The notes beneath the pieces were generated by a model. That model was not told where the DNA came from, made no database searches, and worked only from the letters and a program-made list of their open reading frames with translations. This document shows positions 1 through 11,200 of a stretch of 64,000 bases of DNA, one piece after another (positions within the stretch are counted from its first letter, which is position 1; every line of letters begins with the position of its first letter). The DNA lies in NCBI GenBank assembly GCA_032358165.1, contig JAALGY010000033.1:1550001-1614000 (forward strand), in the 5' to 3' direction. The position numbers and the translations under genes are program-made. Origin of the DNA: Diplosphaera chodatii (lineage: Eukaryota; Chlorophyta; Trebouxiophyceae; Prasiolales; Stichococcaceae).

Positions 1-675
1 GCAGAGCATTGCCATCGAAATGGAACTACCCATGATGCACAAATCCGCAAAGTGGACAGCGTGCATGCAAGTGTTGAACACTCATGCTCACCGACAAGTG
101 CGTATAGCTGGTCGGTCACCCAGTCCTTCAGCTGTGACATCTGGCCTGGCTCCCGCGAGCGCGGCGCCCGCCCAGGCTCATACCATCAGGGTGTTCAGGT
201 CACACAATGATATTGGTTTGCAGTTTCGATCCGATTTCAGCTGTGCCGACACGACAGCCCCTCTGGAGCTCTACTGCCAGCTACAATCTTGGCGTGGCGC
301 GCTGCAAGGTGTACCAGCTTGCTAGGTGTGCAAGTCGGCAGCCGTGCAAGAGTGCGAGTCTGCAGGGTGAGATTCAAGCAGCTCGCACGAGTAGATATAT
401 GCAGGCCGTGTGCAGGGGTGGCTGTGGCATTGGCCGATGGGGAGGAGGAGCGAGCCAATTCCGGAGCTCTGGAAAGCAGGAAGGAGATGCTTCCAGAGCG
501 TAAACAGAGCCTGTGTCATAGTCGAGGTCCGCGGCTCAGTCAGAACTCCCACAGCACCGCACGTCACGCTCTCGCCGTCAAACATCATTGAGAGGTTGCC
601 AGTGGCACCGCTTGCGTCCTTTTCCGCGGCCGCGCCCGGCAGCGAAGTTCGTGTGGCCCCCAGATTGTCCCGCAT
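1..675. other. Unassigned left edge with a possible minus-strand exon
   Basis: No gene could be assigned here. On the minus strand an ATG-started open frame runs from 675 to 322 (117 codons). It would be divergent from ATG12 with only about 33 bp between the two ATGs, which is tight. It shows no family motif that I recognise and could be a chance frame, 5' UTR of ATG12, or the first exon of a gene lying to the left. Confidence 0.3.
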
Positions 676-708
676 TTGCCCTGCAGTTTAGCATGTCAGA
701 CGCCCCGT

Positions 709-993
709 ATGTCACAACCTGAGCAGCCTGTGTCCGACAAAGTCATCATCCTCTTCAGGCCTGTTGGTGACGTACCAATACTGAAGCAGCCAAAAGTGAA
801 GGTTGACCGCAGCGAGCGCTTTTCCAAGGTGGTCGGCTTCCTGCGCAAGCAACTGGGCCGTGAGCAAGTGTTTGTATACCTCAAGGACGCCTTCTCGCCG
901 TCCCTGGACGAGAAGATACATATCTTGTTCGAGGCTCACTCCGTCGACAGCAAGCTGGTCGTCAGCTACGCCTGCACCCCGGCGTGGGGCTGA
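709..993 (+). CDS. ATG12: Ubiquitin-like autophagy protein ATG12
   Basis: Single-exon gene for a 94-residue protein matching plant ATG12 in length and layout: a short variable N-terminus followed by a ubiquitin-like fold. Recognisable blocks are PILKQPKVKV near residues 22-31, VVGFLRKQLG near 40-50, an AFSPSLDE turn, and the invariant ending YACTPAWG. The C-terminal glycine is exposed without processing. In the family it is activated by ATG7, transferred to ATG10 and conjugated to a lysine of ATG5, giving the E3-like complex that lipidates ATG8 in the cytosol. I chose the ATG at 709 because it gives the usual plant length; an in-frame extension to 676 has no ATG. A YTH gene follows on the same strand after about 60 bp. 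Confidence 0.93.
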   Translation: MSQPEQPVSDKVIILFRPVGDVPILKQPKVKVDRSERFSKVVGFLRKQLGREQVFVYLKDAFSPSLDEKIHILFEAHSVDSKLVVSYACTPAWG

Positions 994-1052
994 GCTCTGC
1001 AGCTGCTGAGCGCGACAGCAGCAGTATCCGCGTGTGGTTGGGCTGAGGCACA

Positions 1053-3862
1053 ATGGACTCACCTGCGTCCACACCGCGCGGAGGCGCCCCAGATGACGCC
1101 TTCATGTCCAGTAATGGCTTGACCGGCGACCTGAATGGTCTTGGTCAGCAGCAGCAGCAGCCAGGTCAAACTCATGCTGGTGGGTGTACCCGGCTATGGC
1201 ACTTGAGCCACAGCAGGACTCTCTGACACTTGTGATCGATCGTAACTGTATCATCTGAACTCTCCTTTCTGTTTGACCGGATTTCTGTCGGCTCTCGCAC
1301 TGTCGAGTCGAACATATCACCTCATCCTAGCCATTGGCAGGAGATGTTGACCTGCATGTATCTGGCATGCATGGCCATCGACATGGTGCTCCCATGCACA
1401 TGTGTTGGGACGACACAACCGTGCAATGCCCATGCCTACAGGGTTTCCTTTGCTCCAGCAGATGGTCCTAGCACTCACACATGTTATAGGGTTTGCAGGA
1501 TATGATGTCATGTTGTGATGTGCCTGTAGGCTGCACAGCAAAGTCAGTATGCTGTCAGCACCAGCAGCAAAGGAGAACCAGCTTTGACGCTGGTCGCCTG
1601 CTTCACTGTGCTTTGTGTAGCTTCAGTTCTGAGTGCTCACAACAACACAGGACCTGTTGGCGAGCCCAATGTGCGCGAGGACAGTGACAGGGACTCCGAT
1701 GATGATGACGGCGATCGACGGAAACCTGCGCCAGGAGGTCGGTTGCTGACTGCTTCCATGTGGTATTGCTGGCCCTACTACATGTGCACAGAATGTGCCT
1801 GGCCCTGCAGTTCATGCGCCTGCAAGTGTCCTCCATTATGCAGGCAGCAGTGGCAGACGGTCGCCCCCCACTCACCAGCCGGGCGTCCCACCTGCTCATG
1901 TGCAGCCACGCCCGCCGCAGCAGCCGCACCTGCAGCTGCAGCAGCACCAGAAGGCAGCTAGTCCTGCGCCGCATGTGAGCCTTCAGCTGGCGTGCCTATG
2001 GCCACCCTGATCTTCTTGATGCACATGAGCATGCACTGTAGTGATAGGGTCGCTGAGTGATCTGTTGATGTGCTTACAGGGGTCACCAGGGCCAGGCAAC
2101 AACAGGTATTTCATCCTGAAGAGCTACAACCACGAAAACATACAGCGTGCCGTGGCAGACGGCGTGTGGGCCACCCAGCGGCATAACGAGGTCAAGCTCA
2201 ACGAGGCGTTCAGCGCCTGCGCCAATGTGTTCCTCATCTTCTCTGTCAATATGAGTGGCCATTTTCAGGTACAAAGTCTGCTCAGCATCCGACCTGCACC
2301 TGACATATTGGCAAAGCTCAACAAACGACATCCCTGCAGCCTATGTGCACTTCACAATGCTTTGTGATGCATCAGACAAGCAGTTGAATGGGTGCATTTC
2401 GCTGAAGGGGTATGCACGCATGACGAGTTCCGTGGGTGGCACTCGCGCTCGGCCCCACGGGTGGCTCGGCAATGCAGCAGTCGGCACCCTGTTTGGCATC
2501 GAGTGGCGGCGTGTGGTGGACCTGCCCTTCTCAGCCACAGAAAGCATGATGAACCCGCTGAACGAGGGCAAGCCCGTGCGAATCGCTAGGTACATGCAGC
2601 TCCTGGCCAATGTCAAAAACATCGAACAGTCTCAGGACGGATCATCTATATTCAGCGGTGGTCGTCTTCTGCTTCAGAAAGCTGCCATTCTGTAGCTTGT
2701 TTCGTGCTTTACCAACAGGGATGGCCAGGAACTACCACCAGCACTGGGGCGCGAGATGGTCAACCTGTTTGAGAAGTTTGCGCAGCAGATGGGGGTTGCA
2801 AAGCCCGTGCCGCCACCTCGGCCACCGGCGGGCGGCGTCCCAATGGGGGCCGGCAGCAGCATGGTCGGCAGCCAGCCACGCCCACCGCCGCCGCGGCCGC
2901 CTGGTGTCCCCCCTGGCATGCGGCCCGGCAGCGGTGGCACGCCGGGCGGTGCCCTGGGCATGGGCAGCATGCCAATGGCTGACCCCAATGCCATCGTGTT
3001 CAACGAGATGGGCGTGCCCGTTGGCAACCTGGGCAGCCTGGGCATGGGCATGAATGGTGGCCTGGGTCAAGGCGGCATGGGGCTTGTGGGCGGCATGGGC
3101 ATGCCTGGCAGCATGGGCATGGCCAATGGAATGCCTGGCATGCTGGGACAAGGTGGAATGCAGCCGTTTGCTGGTGGCATGGGCATGATGGGCCAGGGTG
3201 GCGGCGGTCACATGGTCCGGAACGACATGATGGGCGGCGGCCTTGGCATGGGAATGGGCATGGGGATGCGGCCTAATGGCGGCATGCCGCCTGGCGCGGG
3301 CCTGGGCGGCGGCATGGGTCTGGGCGCCGGCATGGGCATGGGGATGGGTACGGGCTTCGGCGCTGGCATGGCTGGGATGGGGGCATACCAGGGCGGCCGC
3401 ATGAATGAAGCGCGGCGTTCGCCTCTGGGGTCTGAGCGCCGCCGCAGCACCCGTTCCAGGAGCCGCAGCAAGAGCCCACGCCGGCACAAACGCAGCCGCA
3501 GCCGCAGCCGAGAGCGTGGCAGCTCTAAGGGGCGATCCAGCAGCCGCCCCAACCTGCTGCAGATGTCCTACGACGAGTACCTGGCTCACTTTGAGCGCGT
3601 CCGGCGTCAGCGTGCCTCGGGCCGACCAGACAGTGCCCAGGGCAATGGGGTTGGTACAGGCGGAGCTATGACTGGCGCCAACACAATGGGCGGGAGCATG
3701 ATGGGGGTTGGTAACGGCATGCCGGGCAGCGGGCAGCAGATGATGAGCGAGGAGGCCTATGTTGAGCATTGCAGGCTGTTCACAGCGCAGAAGGGTGTGC
3801 CCTTCAATGAGATTCAGGTCCGCCAGTATTATCGTGGCACGCGTGCTCAGATGGGGCTTTGA
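1053..3862 (+). CDS. YTH-domain m6A RNA-binding protein with Gly/Met-rich and RS C-terminus
   Basis: Six exons (1053-1164, 1651-1737, 1844-1974, 2080-2268, 2408-2589, 2719-3862) join in frame to give 614 residues. Exon 3 could instead begin at 1811 in the same phase. The YTH fold covers about residues 117-250: NRYFILKSYNHENI, VWATQRHNE with the first cage tryptophan, FSVNMSGHFQ/GYARM across an intron, FGIEWRRV, and LPFSAT...NPLNEGKPVRI. This is the DC-type domain of YTHDC1/CPSF30-L, which binds N6-methyladenosine in RNA. The N-terminus is acidic and Gln/Pro-rich. After the domain come a Pro-rich stretch, a long Gly/Met-rich region (about 305-462) and an arginine-serine block (about 470-510) typical of nuclear splicing factors. 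There are no CCCH fingers, so it is not the full CPSF30-L architecture. A nuclear reader role is inferred. Confidence 0.88.
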
Positions 3863-4125
3863 GGTGAAGATGCCGCAAACTGACATGCTCCGGAGTAGGT
3901 CAGCTGTAGTTGCTGTAGGGCAAGTTGTCAACGTTGCAACACGAAAGGCCCCAAGCTGAAGGCTCAGGGCAGCCGAAACAGCGTATACGTGCTGATCACA
4001 AACAGCTTCTTCCAGCTTCGTGCACGTGACCCACGATACTTGCAGCAAGTAGCAACAAGTAACATGCACTGCCATCAACTTCGCATACCAGCAACAAGAG
4101 GTCAAGTGCGCATTGACGGACCAGC

Positions 4126-7100
4126 ATGACCGATCATCAGTTTTCAAAGCTTTGGGAGGAGGCAAACCAAACGGGTGAGTCTGACCATGCATCCACAACC
4201 TGATCACGGATAGCAACGTACAGTGGTGATCTCGTGCTGACTCGTTCGCCACACTACACGTCTGGTTGACTGCTGCAATTGCATGGACTCCAGTGGCTTG
4301 ATCGATCGCTGTCACGTTCGTGTCATGCAGCGGACGCCGCAGGGCTAAGCCAGGTGGTGCTGCTGAAGCATCTTGAGAAGGCCACTGCAGACCTGTTTGA
4401 GACCCACCAGGCCTTCGAGGATGTCAGGAACACCCTTGGCGCCGAGCCTGACAACGTCAGGTCTGTTGACGGGGTGCACCGGCGTGCCCGCGTGTGATTC
4501 TTGTTTACCGTGCAATGGAGCATGCGCCTCTGGGCGGTGCACAGCTTGCCTGAACCTTGCACCTGCATGATCTTCGCTGCTCTGCATGCTGCAGGCGCGT
4601 ACTGAGTGCAGCGCTGCAGCAGCAGTGGGCCGGCATCCCAGAGAATACTCCAGAGTATTGGAGGTGAGCGGTGGCGCCGCTGTGTCGTGCCCAGTGTCCA
4701 CGCCTGTGACCAGAGAAGTCCTTTTAACTCCGAGGCTGTCCCGTTGCCCTGCAGGGTGTACGATGCTTGCTCAAAGCGGTGGGCGCTGTCTCGATACTTT
4801 GTCCGCAAGGTGCGCGTCCTGGACCTGCACGTGCTGTCGGCTGACAACGCACTGTCACGGGCTGGAACCCGAGTGAGGTTTTGACGGCGTGTCTCCGGTG
4901 GGTTCATTTGTCTGCGGTGACATCACGCGTCTTGGCCATGTTGATGCGACAGGCAATGGAGGCATTGCCACACGGCTTTGATCCCACCGATCGGCTGCTG
5001 CTCCACCATGGCAGTCTGCTGGCTGATGCATATGACCTCTGGTTCAAGCACTGGAGCACAGCACAAAATGTGCGGGCGCCAGATGCAGTTGTCGTGCCTG
5101 TGCAGATGCGCCTGTGCTGGCCTCCACTTGATCACGGTGGCTGATGTCCGTACACTGTGTCAATTACAGGGAACAGATTCTGCAAAACAGCTTGCAGCTG
5201 ACGACGCCGATGGCAAGGTTGACGAAGGGCTCAAGAACCACTATACGGTGATCGTACCAGGTGAGGTGGTCTGCACTCTGCAGTGACCTGGATCCATGCA
5301 CAGCTCAAACGACCATCCAGCAGGGACTGCATGCTGCGAGCAAAGCGAGCTGCAAAGCGCTGTATGTTTGTTCGCCTGCAGGCAAGGGGGAGGAGAAGTA
5401 CGATCAGCAGGCCTTTGCAACGTTTTTCCCAGATGACATCGGCGCCATCACCTCGGCGATGGATGACTTTGTTGATGCACTCCGCACAAGTGGCGGCCCC
5501 AATCAGACTGTGGTCGATCAGTACATCAGCTACATCAGCCATTACAGGTGCAACGCTTCAAGCACGCTGTTATGGCAACCATAGCAACTGCTCACGTCGT
5601 TGAAACTAGGCCGGTTTCCAACAAAGGCGTCATGCACAGGCCCTGCTTGCATGCAGGACGTGCCTGGCTGAGACTGATATTGACAAGCTGGAAGATCTGT
5701 GGCGCGAGCTGGACGAGCGATGGATGCAGATCAAACACTGGATAGACATTGTCCCAGACATTGAATACGGCAAGTGATTGTCTTGCCAAGCTTGTGCTTT
5801 CCAAACTACAACATCATTTATGCGGACTGAGACAGGGCATTTTCTGCTCTTCAGGCTATGGAGAACCCCTGCGAGTGAAGGTGAGCTACTGGTAGCACAA
5901 GCGCAATGCAAAGTGCCACAGTCGGCAGCCTGTGAGCCACGACTCAACGACTCCTGTCAACTGACACAGGTCTGCCCTCAAATATCGCTGCGCATCCTCG
6001 ATGCTGACTATGAAGAACATAACAAAACCATCAAGCAGATACAGGTGCAGAGCCTCGCCACTCACCGTAGGAATGTCATCCAAGCTTGATAAGTCAGATG
6101 ACTGACAACCGTCTCCTCTTGATGCAGGATATCATGGTCGACTACTTCAGCAAGCGCGATTCAAAGCTGGCGCGGAACAGCCTCGGGTGCATTTCAAGCG
6201 CCCTCGGGATGACAGCAGCAGCCTGCACTTGTGTAAGCTACCATGTGCTCAGTATGTATTTGTGATGTGCAGGGCGCTGCAGAAGAGTCATGCGGGCATC
6301 TACTACCTGGTGAGCGGCATAGTGATTTCATATGCTTAGTAAAACGGCACGTTGACTGCAGCCGTGTTGTGCGATTGTCAAGATGAAAGCATTAAGGCAC
6401 GGGTGGCACAGCATGATGTATATCATGTTTGCAGCCATACCAGAGCGCCATGTCCCTCAACTTCCGCTTCTCTGGACAAAGCATACCCAATCGGACCGAA
6501 GTCAGGGAGACATCGGGTGCGAGGTTGCTGTTGGAGCGCCCGTACGTGCATGTCCTTCCTGTGCGTAAGCTCTCGCCAAGGCTGGCATCTGGTGACAACA
6601 TAGTGGCGTGTCTGACCCACGTGACAAAGTGATGGTTGCCGTAGGTGTGAAGATATACTTCGACGCTGTTTCTACGGCGGCACGCGAGGAAGCAGGTGAT
6701 CATCCTATCTACGATCATGCAAGTAAGCCTTCGCTGTCGGTCACGCATGCCTGTCGTTGGGCGTTTTGGGAGGGTGCCTCATCTGTGTTTCGCAGTACGG
6801 TCCTTGATTGATGCGGTCGTGGCTGATGCACCGACACGGCGGGGTCACATCGACACCCTGGACACGCTGGTCAACCATGTGGCGGCGCACGAAGTCGGCC
6901 ATGCAATCTACAGCGTGCGCCACGTCTGCTTTCGCTCCGCTTGCAGTTCACCGCAGTATGTTGCGCGACTGCTGTTCAGTCGAGTGGCATTGCCACGCCC
7001 TATGAGAGCTGCTTAGAGGAGCAGGATATGGATGACTCACTGTGCATCACAATCTCACTGCTGGGCTGTGTCACCTGAGCATTCTGTGCCCCGCGACACG

Positions 7101-8085
7101 CAGCTGGACTCGGTGAAGGACATCATCAGGGCGGACACCAAGACCCTGCTGGAGGAGCCCCGCGCGGAGCTCACCGCCCTGCACTTCATGCCCCACCTCA
7201 AGCAGCACGGCCTGCTGGACGAGGTTAGAGGCGATGTCGCCCTGGTGGCAACGTGTACCTGCTGCTGAAATGCTCACGGCCACTGCGCAAGCATGCTAGT
7301 GGCAATGCAAGACCGTCATGAGTCCACTGTTGTGAGCTGTTATGACCTCGTTCACTGCACTGCTGCAGGCGGGCCTGAAGCGCACTGTCGGGAATTTTGT
7401 TCTCAGTGATCTCCGGCGCTTTGAGGTGCTGCCTGCATGCTGCTGGGGTGACGTAGGCGCTTGCATGGCAGTCAGACGTCCGGCATCCAAACCTGTTGGT
7501 GGTGTGGGCAGATGTGGGATAGCGCCCCGACGCTGCCCTACCGCATCAGCGCACAGAGCTGCTGGCGCCGCGCCGCCACGATCGGCTACCTGACGCTCGA
7601 CGACTCCGGCAAGGTGCCGCCTGCCATTCTGTCGATCGAAACACTCCTCAGGCGTCCAAGCGACCCTTCGCTGGGTTGTCACGGTCGGCCGGGTCATTGT
7701 GAACTTGCGCAACTCCTGACTCAGCCATGTGAGTGTGACCCAGCATGGTGCGCGTGCCTGCAGGTGGTGCTGGACGACACCAAGGTGGACGAGTTCTTGG
7801 CGGACTGCTCCAAGCAGTTTGAGGCCATCCTTGATGCGGTGGGAATGCTTGCAGCAAGCCGTTCGCGGAGTATATGGCTCCAACTACAGTCAGCAGTGCT
7901 GGCACTGCGAACGCCGGCTTCCGTTGGTCATACCATCGCACATGCTGTGCGACTCGTACGTGCAGGAGGACAAGGGAGATGGCGCCGCTATTGAGGCTGT
8001 GCTGAAGGACATGCAGTCAGCTGAAGACGCTCCAATAGTGCAGCATCTTGTGAAGGAGCTGTTCCACAAGCGGCGTGAGCAGTAG
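4126..8085 (+). CDS. HEXXH zinc-metallopeptidase-like protein (M49- or CiaB-like)
   Basis: Twenty exons close in frame to 607 residues: 4126-4174, 4331-4460, 4595-4663, 4755-4872, 4953-5069, 5170-5260, 5382-5547, 5657-5769, 5855-5880, 5970-6044, 6128-6186, 6273-6309, 6435-6564, 6645-6695, 6796-6914, 7104-7223, 7369-7425, 7512-7613, 7764-7838, 7966-8085. Residues 442-446 read HEVGH, a gluzincin-type zinc motif. EEPRAE at 467-472 sits where the third ligand would be and resembles the EECRAE element of dipeptidyl peptidase III (M49), although M49 usually has a hexapeptide HEXXGH. Length and layout also recall bacterial CiaB-type proteins. No signal peptide is obvious, so a cytosolic enzyme is likely. 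The intron at 5770 has a GC donor. Substrate and family are unproven. Confidence 0.72.
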
Positions 8086-8219
8086 CGACAGGGTTGGACT
8101 CAGAGCGCCAACACGCTGTTGTTCAGATCGTTCAGACATGAATTCAGCCGAACACAGATACACTGAGCAGTACAAACAGTACCAAAAGGGGATTGTGCCA
8201 AGAGGTTGTGTCAGCAGTG

Positions 8220-11200
8220 CTACAAGCGTTTCCGGACGCGCAAGTGACCAAAGGCTGCGGAGCCGGATGATGACCCAGTGAACACCTTGGGCTTGTGTGC
8301 TGTCGCATCCTGATATGCTGCCACAATGCGGTCAACCGCAGCCTGCCCGCTCTCGTCTGCACGCCCAAGTATGCACACAGTGCCTGCAACGGGAGCATAC
8401 AGCACTCGTGAGCAGCCGATGTGCATGATGAGGCATGTCTTCACGCTGTGCTTCCTGGCCAGTGTCGGATTCAAATTAGCATGTGCACCTCCTGAGCCGC
8501 CGCCGGTGATCTTTGCGCCAAACACCGCGGGCTGCTCGCCACGTGCAGAGGCCTCCACGATCTCCCGCCGCACCAGGTCTGCATGATGCAGGCCAGCAGG
8601 TGATGCAAGTGCATGCGAGGCACACTTCCATCAGCGGACACGACGCCTAGTATACCAAGAAACCGTTCGCTCACCCACGAGCAGGTCGGTGCCCTTGGAC
8701 CCCAGCCCACATCGGCTGCAGGAGAGCAGCAAAGCTTGTAGTTTCCAGCGTGATGCTGGTTTAGCAGTAACGTTCAATGTGAAGCTCACTGCAGTTCACA
8801 TCGACATGCCGACTCAACGCCGTGCCGGGAATACCTGTAGGATGCATGTGACTGAAACATGAGCTCGCCCAGGTTGAGCAGTGCAGCTGTTTCTGTGGGG
8901 CGGCCCTGAAGCACCGTGCGAAAGGCATCCACCCGGAAGTTCTCGTAGACTGGGTGTGCAGTGCACTGCCGCACAGGGTACCTGCATGCATCAGGTGGCA
9001 GGTGCATCAGCCCAGCCGTTGTCAGTCTGAGTTAGTTGTGGAGACTGAAGCCTGCTCACTACACAAGCAGCACAGCATAGGACATCCTGCTGCTTGGGGA
9101 GGGTGTTGAGGACTGCAAATTATGCCGTGCTCTTCGAATTCACGAAGTGGCACCAACAGCATGGTGGCTGCTGTGCGCCTTCAAATCCAGAACAGACCAG
9201 GGTACCAAACGAAGCGCCACGCCATGGCGGCACCTCGTCTCGGGCTGCACGGTGGTGGCGGAGTCCAGGTGGCGCCCGGCCATTGCCAGGAAGTCGGCGC
9301 CACTGAGGATGCTTGGCAGCGCATCGCTGTGCGCCTGCTCGAACAGGCTGGGCGCAATGGCGCACACGTATCCGCCGCCTGCAGGATGGTGACTGTTTGA
9401 ATGAGGTGCATACACGAGAGCACATTACGGTCAGTCTCCTGCACTTGAAGCTCTAAGCACAGCGCATGCGCACGGTGCAGGTGGACAGGTGTCCTGGCTC
9501 AGGCGACATGGCGCAGGGCACCTATGAGCGGCAGGTGGGCGGGGTGGGCGGGCCGGCCGTCCAGGGAGGGCGGGCGCGGGTGGGCCGCCGCCTCCCGGGC
9601 GCTCATCAGCGCCAGGCCCATGAACGCCGCCGCCCGCACCGTGCCGTAGTCCGCCCCGCCCACGCTGTGCCGGATGCCTGCGCGCCGTGGTCGCTGCTCG
9701 GCTTGGCATGACCGCGTGTGCACGAGCTGCCAGGGCCACAATCCTGCGCAGCCAGGACTGCCGCAATGCTGTGCAGCATGCGCTGCTGCCCAGGAGCATA
9801 TGTTTGCAGGCCGTCATCCAGGTACATGCGATGCAACTGCATGTCCTGTCTTCAAGCAAGGCCAGCGCACCGGAGTCGACGCCCCAGAAGCGCAGGTTGT
9901 CGGGGATGGCCACGGACGGCAGCAGGTGGGCAGGGCGGCAGGACAGCGCCAGCAGGCGCCGCCGCCGACCCAGCGCCGCCGTCATCTGGTCCATCACGCC
10001 GCAGGGCGCGCCCACCACCCGGTTCTCTGCCTGCGCGCAGGCGTCGCCAGCAGCCAGGTGTGCAGGTGCTCAAGGGCGCTGGTCATGACCGGCCAGGACT
10101 GCCGCCCTGCTATCCGCTGCACAACACCTCCATGAGCACCGTGTTGAGGGGAAAAGGCAAGAACAGCTCCGTGCAGCACACCTGCTGGCACAGGATGGCC
10201 AGCTGCCGCGGCGGGACGTCCAGCTGCAGCACAGCGGCAAAGGCGGCCATGGACGCCACCTCCAGCGCGGCCGACGACGAGACGCCCGCCCCCGGCGGCA
10301 CCTCCGAGGCGACCAGCGCGGACAGGTGCATGCCCGGCGGCACGCGCGCCCCGCACTCGTGCATCAGCACCAGCAGCGTGCCGGCGACGTACGCAGCCCA
10401 GCTGCAGGGGTGGATACATTGTCAGTGCCTGCTGGTGAGACCCTTTATGTCCGCATCCACGACATGCACACTGGTGAAGTGGACTTGATGAGGTCACCCT
10501 GCAGTCATGCGAGCCTCTTCTCTCGGCATGGCCGAGGCCAGCATGCTTGCCTTCTGGCTGCGTCGTCCGCAAACATCGCCCGCGCCTCGGCAAGTGGCAG
10601 CGGCTGCCCGCCTGGAAGCAGCTCCGCCAGCGGCATCTCGAAGGAGGGCGCCCTGTCAGTGCCGCGGCCGTCCAGGGACACAATCCGCAGCAGCTCTGCC
10701 TCACCTGCTCACGCAGACAGACAGCTTTCACTTCTGCGTACCAAGGGATTGGCCAATATGAGAGTGTTCGCCGCCCTGCACCGTGCCAGAGCTAGCCCCC
10801 ATCGACAATCCGTGTGCTACATCTTAACAGTATGTGGCCATGGCCATGCCGATCCTGTATGGTCCAGTCGGGTGCAGGTGTGTGCACTCCAGTCCCTTGA
10901 GCTTGATTAAGTTCAGTTCACTTCAGTTCAGTGCAATGCAGTTCGGCCCAATTCGGTCCAGTGCACTTCAGTCCAGTCCAGTTCGGCCCAGGCTACTACA
11001 GTGCAGGACGCAAACACCTGATGGACTGGGACGCAGCTGGGCGGCCACATGGCAGGCCTCCGCCAGCGGCAGCTGCAGCACCAGGCTCCCGCTGTAGTCT
11101 GCAATACCGCCCATCACATCCAGCCGCCCAGGTGCCCGCGCCACCACGATGTCATCCTGTTGCCAAGGCTCGGGCTTTACATTGACATGTTCATCCTATC

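Noticed and set aside
2732..4315. 527-codon open frame on the minus strand, rich in His and Ala
   Set aside because: It is exactly antisense to the Gly/Met-rich last exon of the YTH gene, and its composition is the mirror of that repeat; there is no family motif.
4279..4497. Plus-strand frame starting at 4279 as an independent gene
   Set aside because: It has no ATG and is the second exon of the HEXXH protein, entered through an acceptor at 4330.
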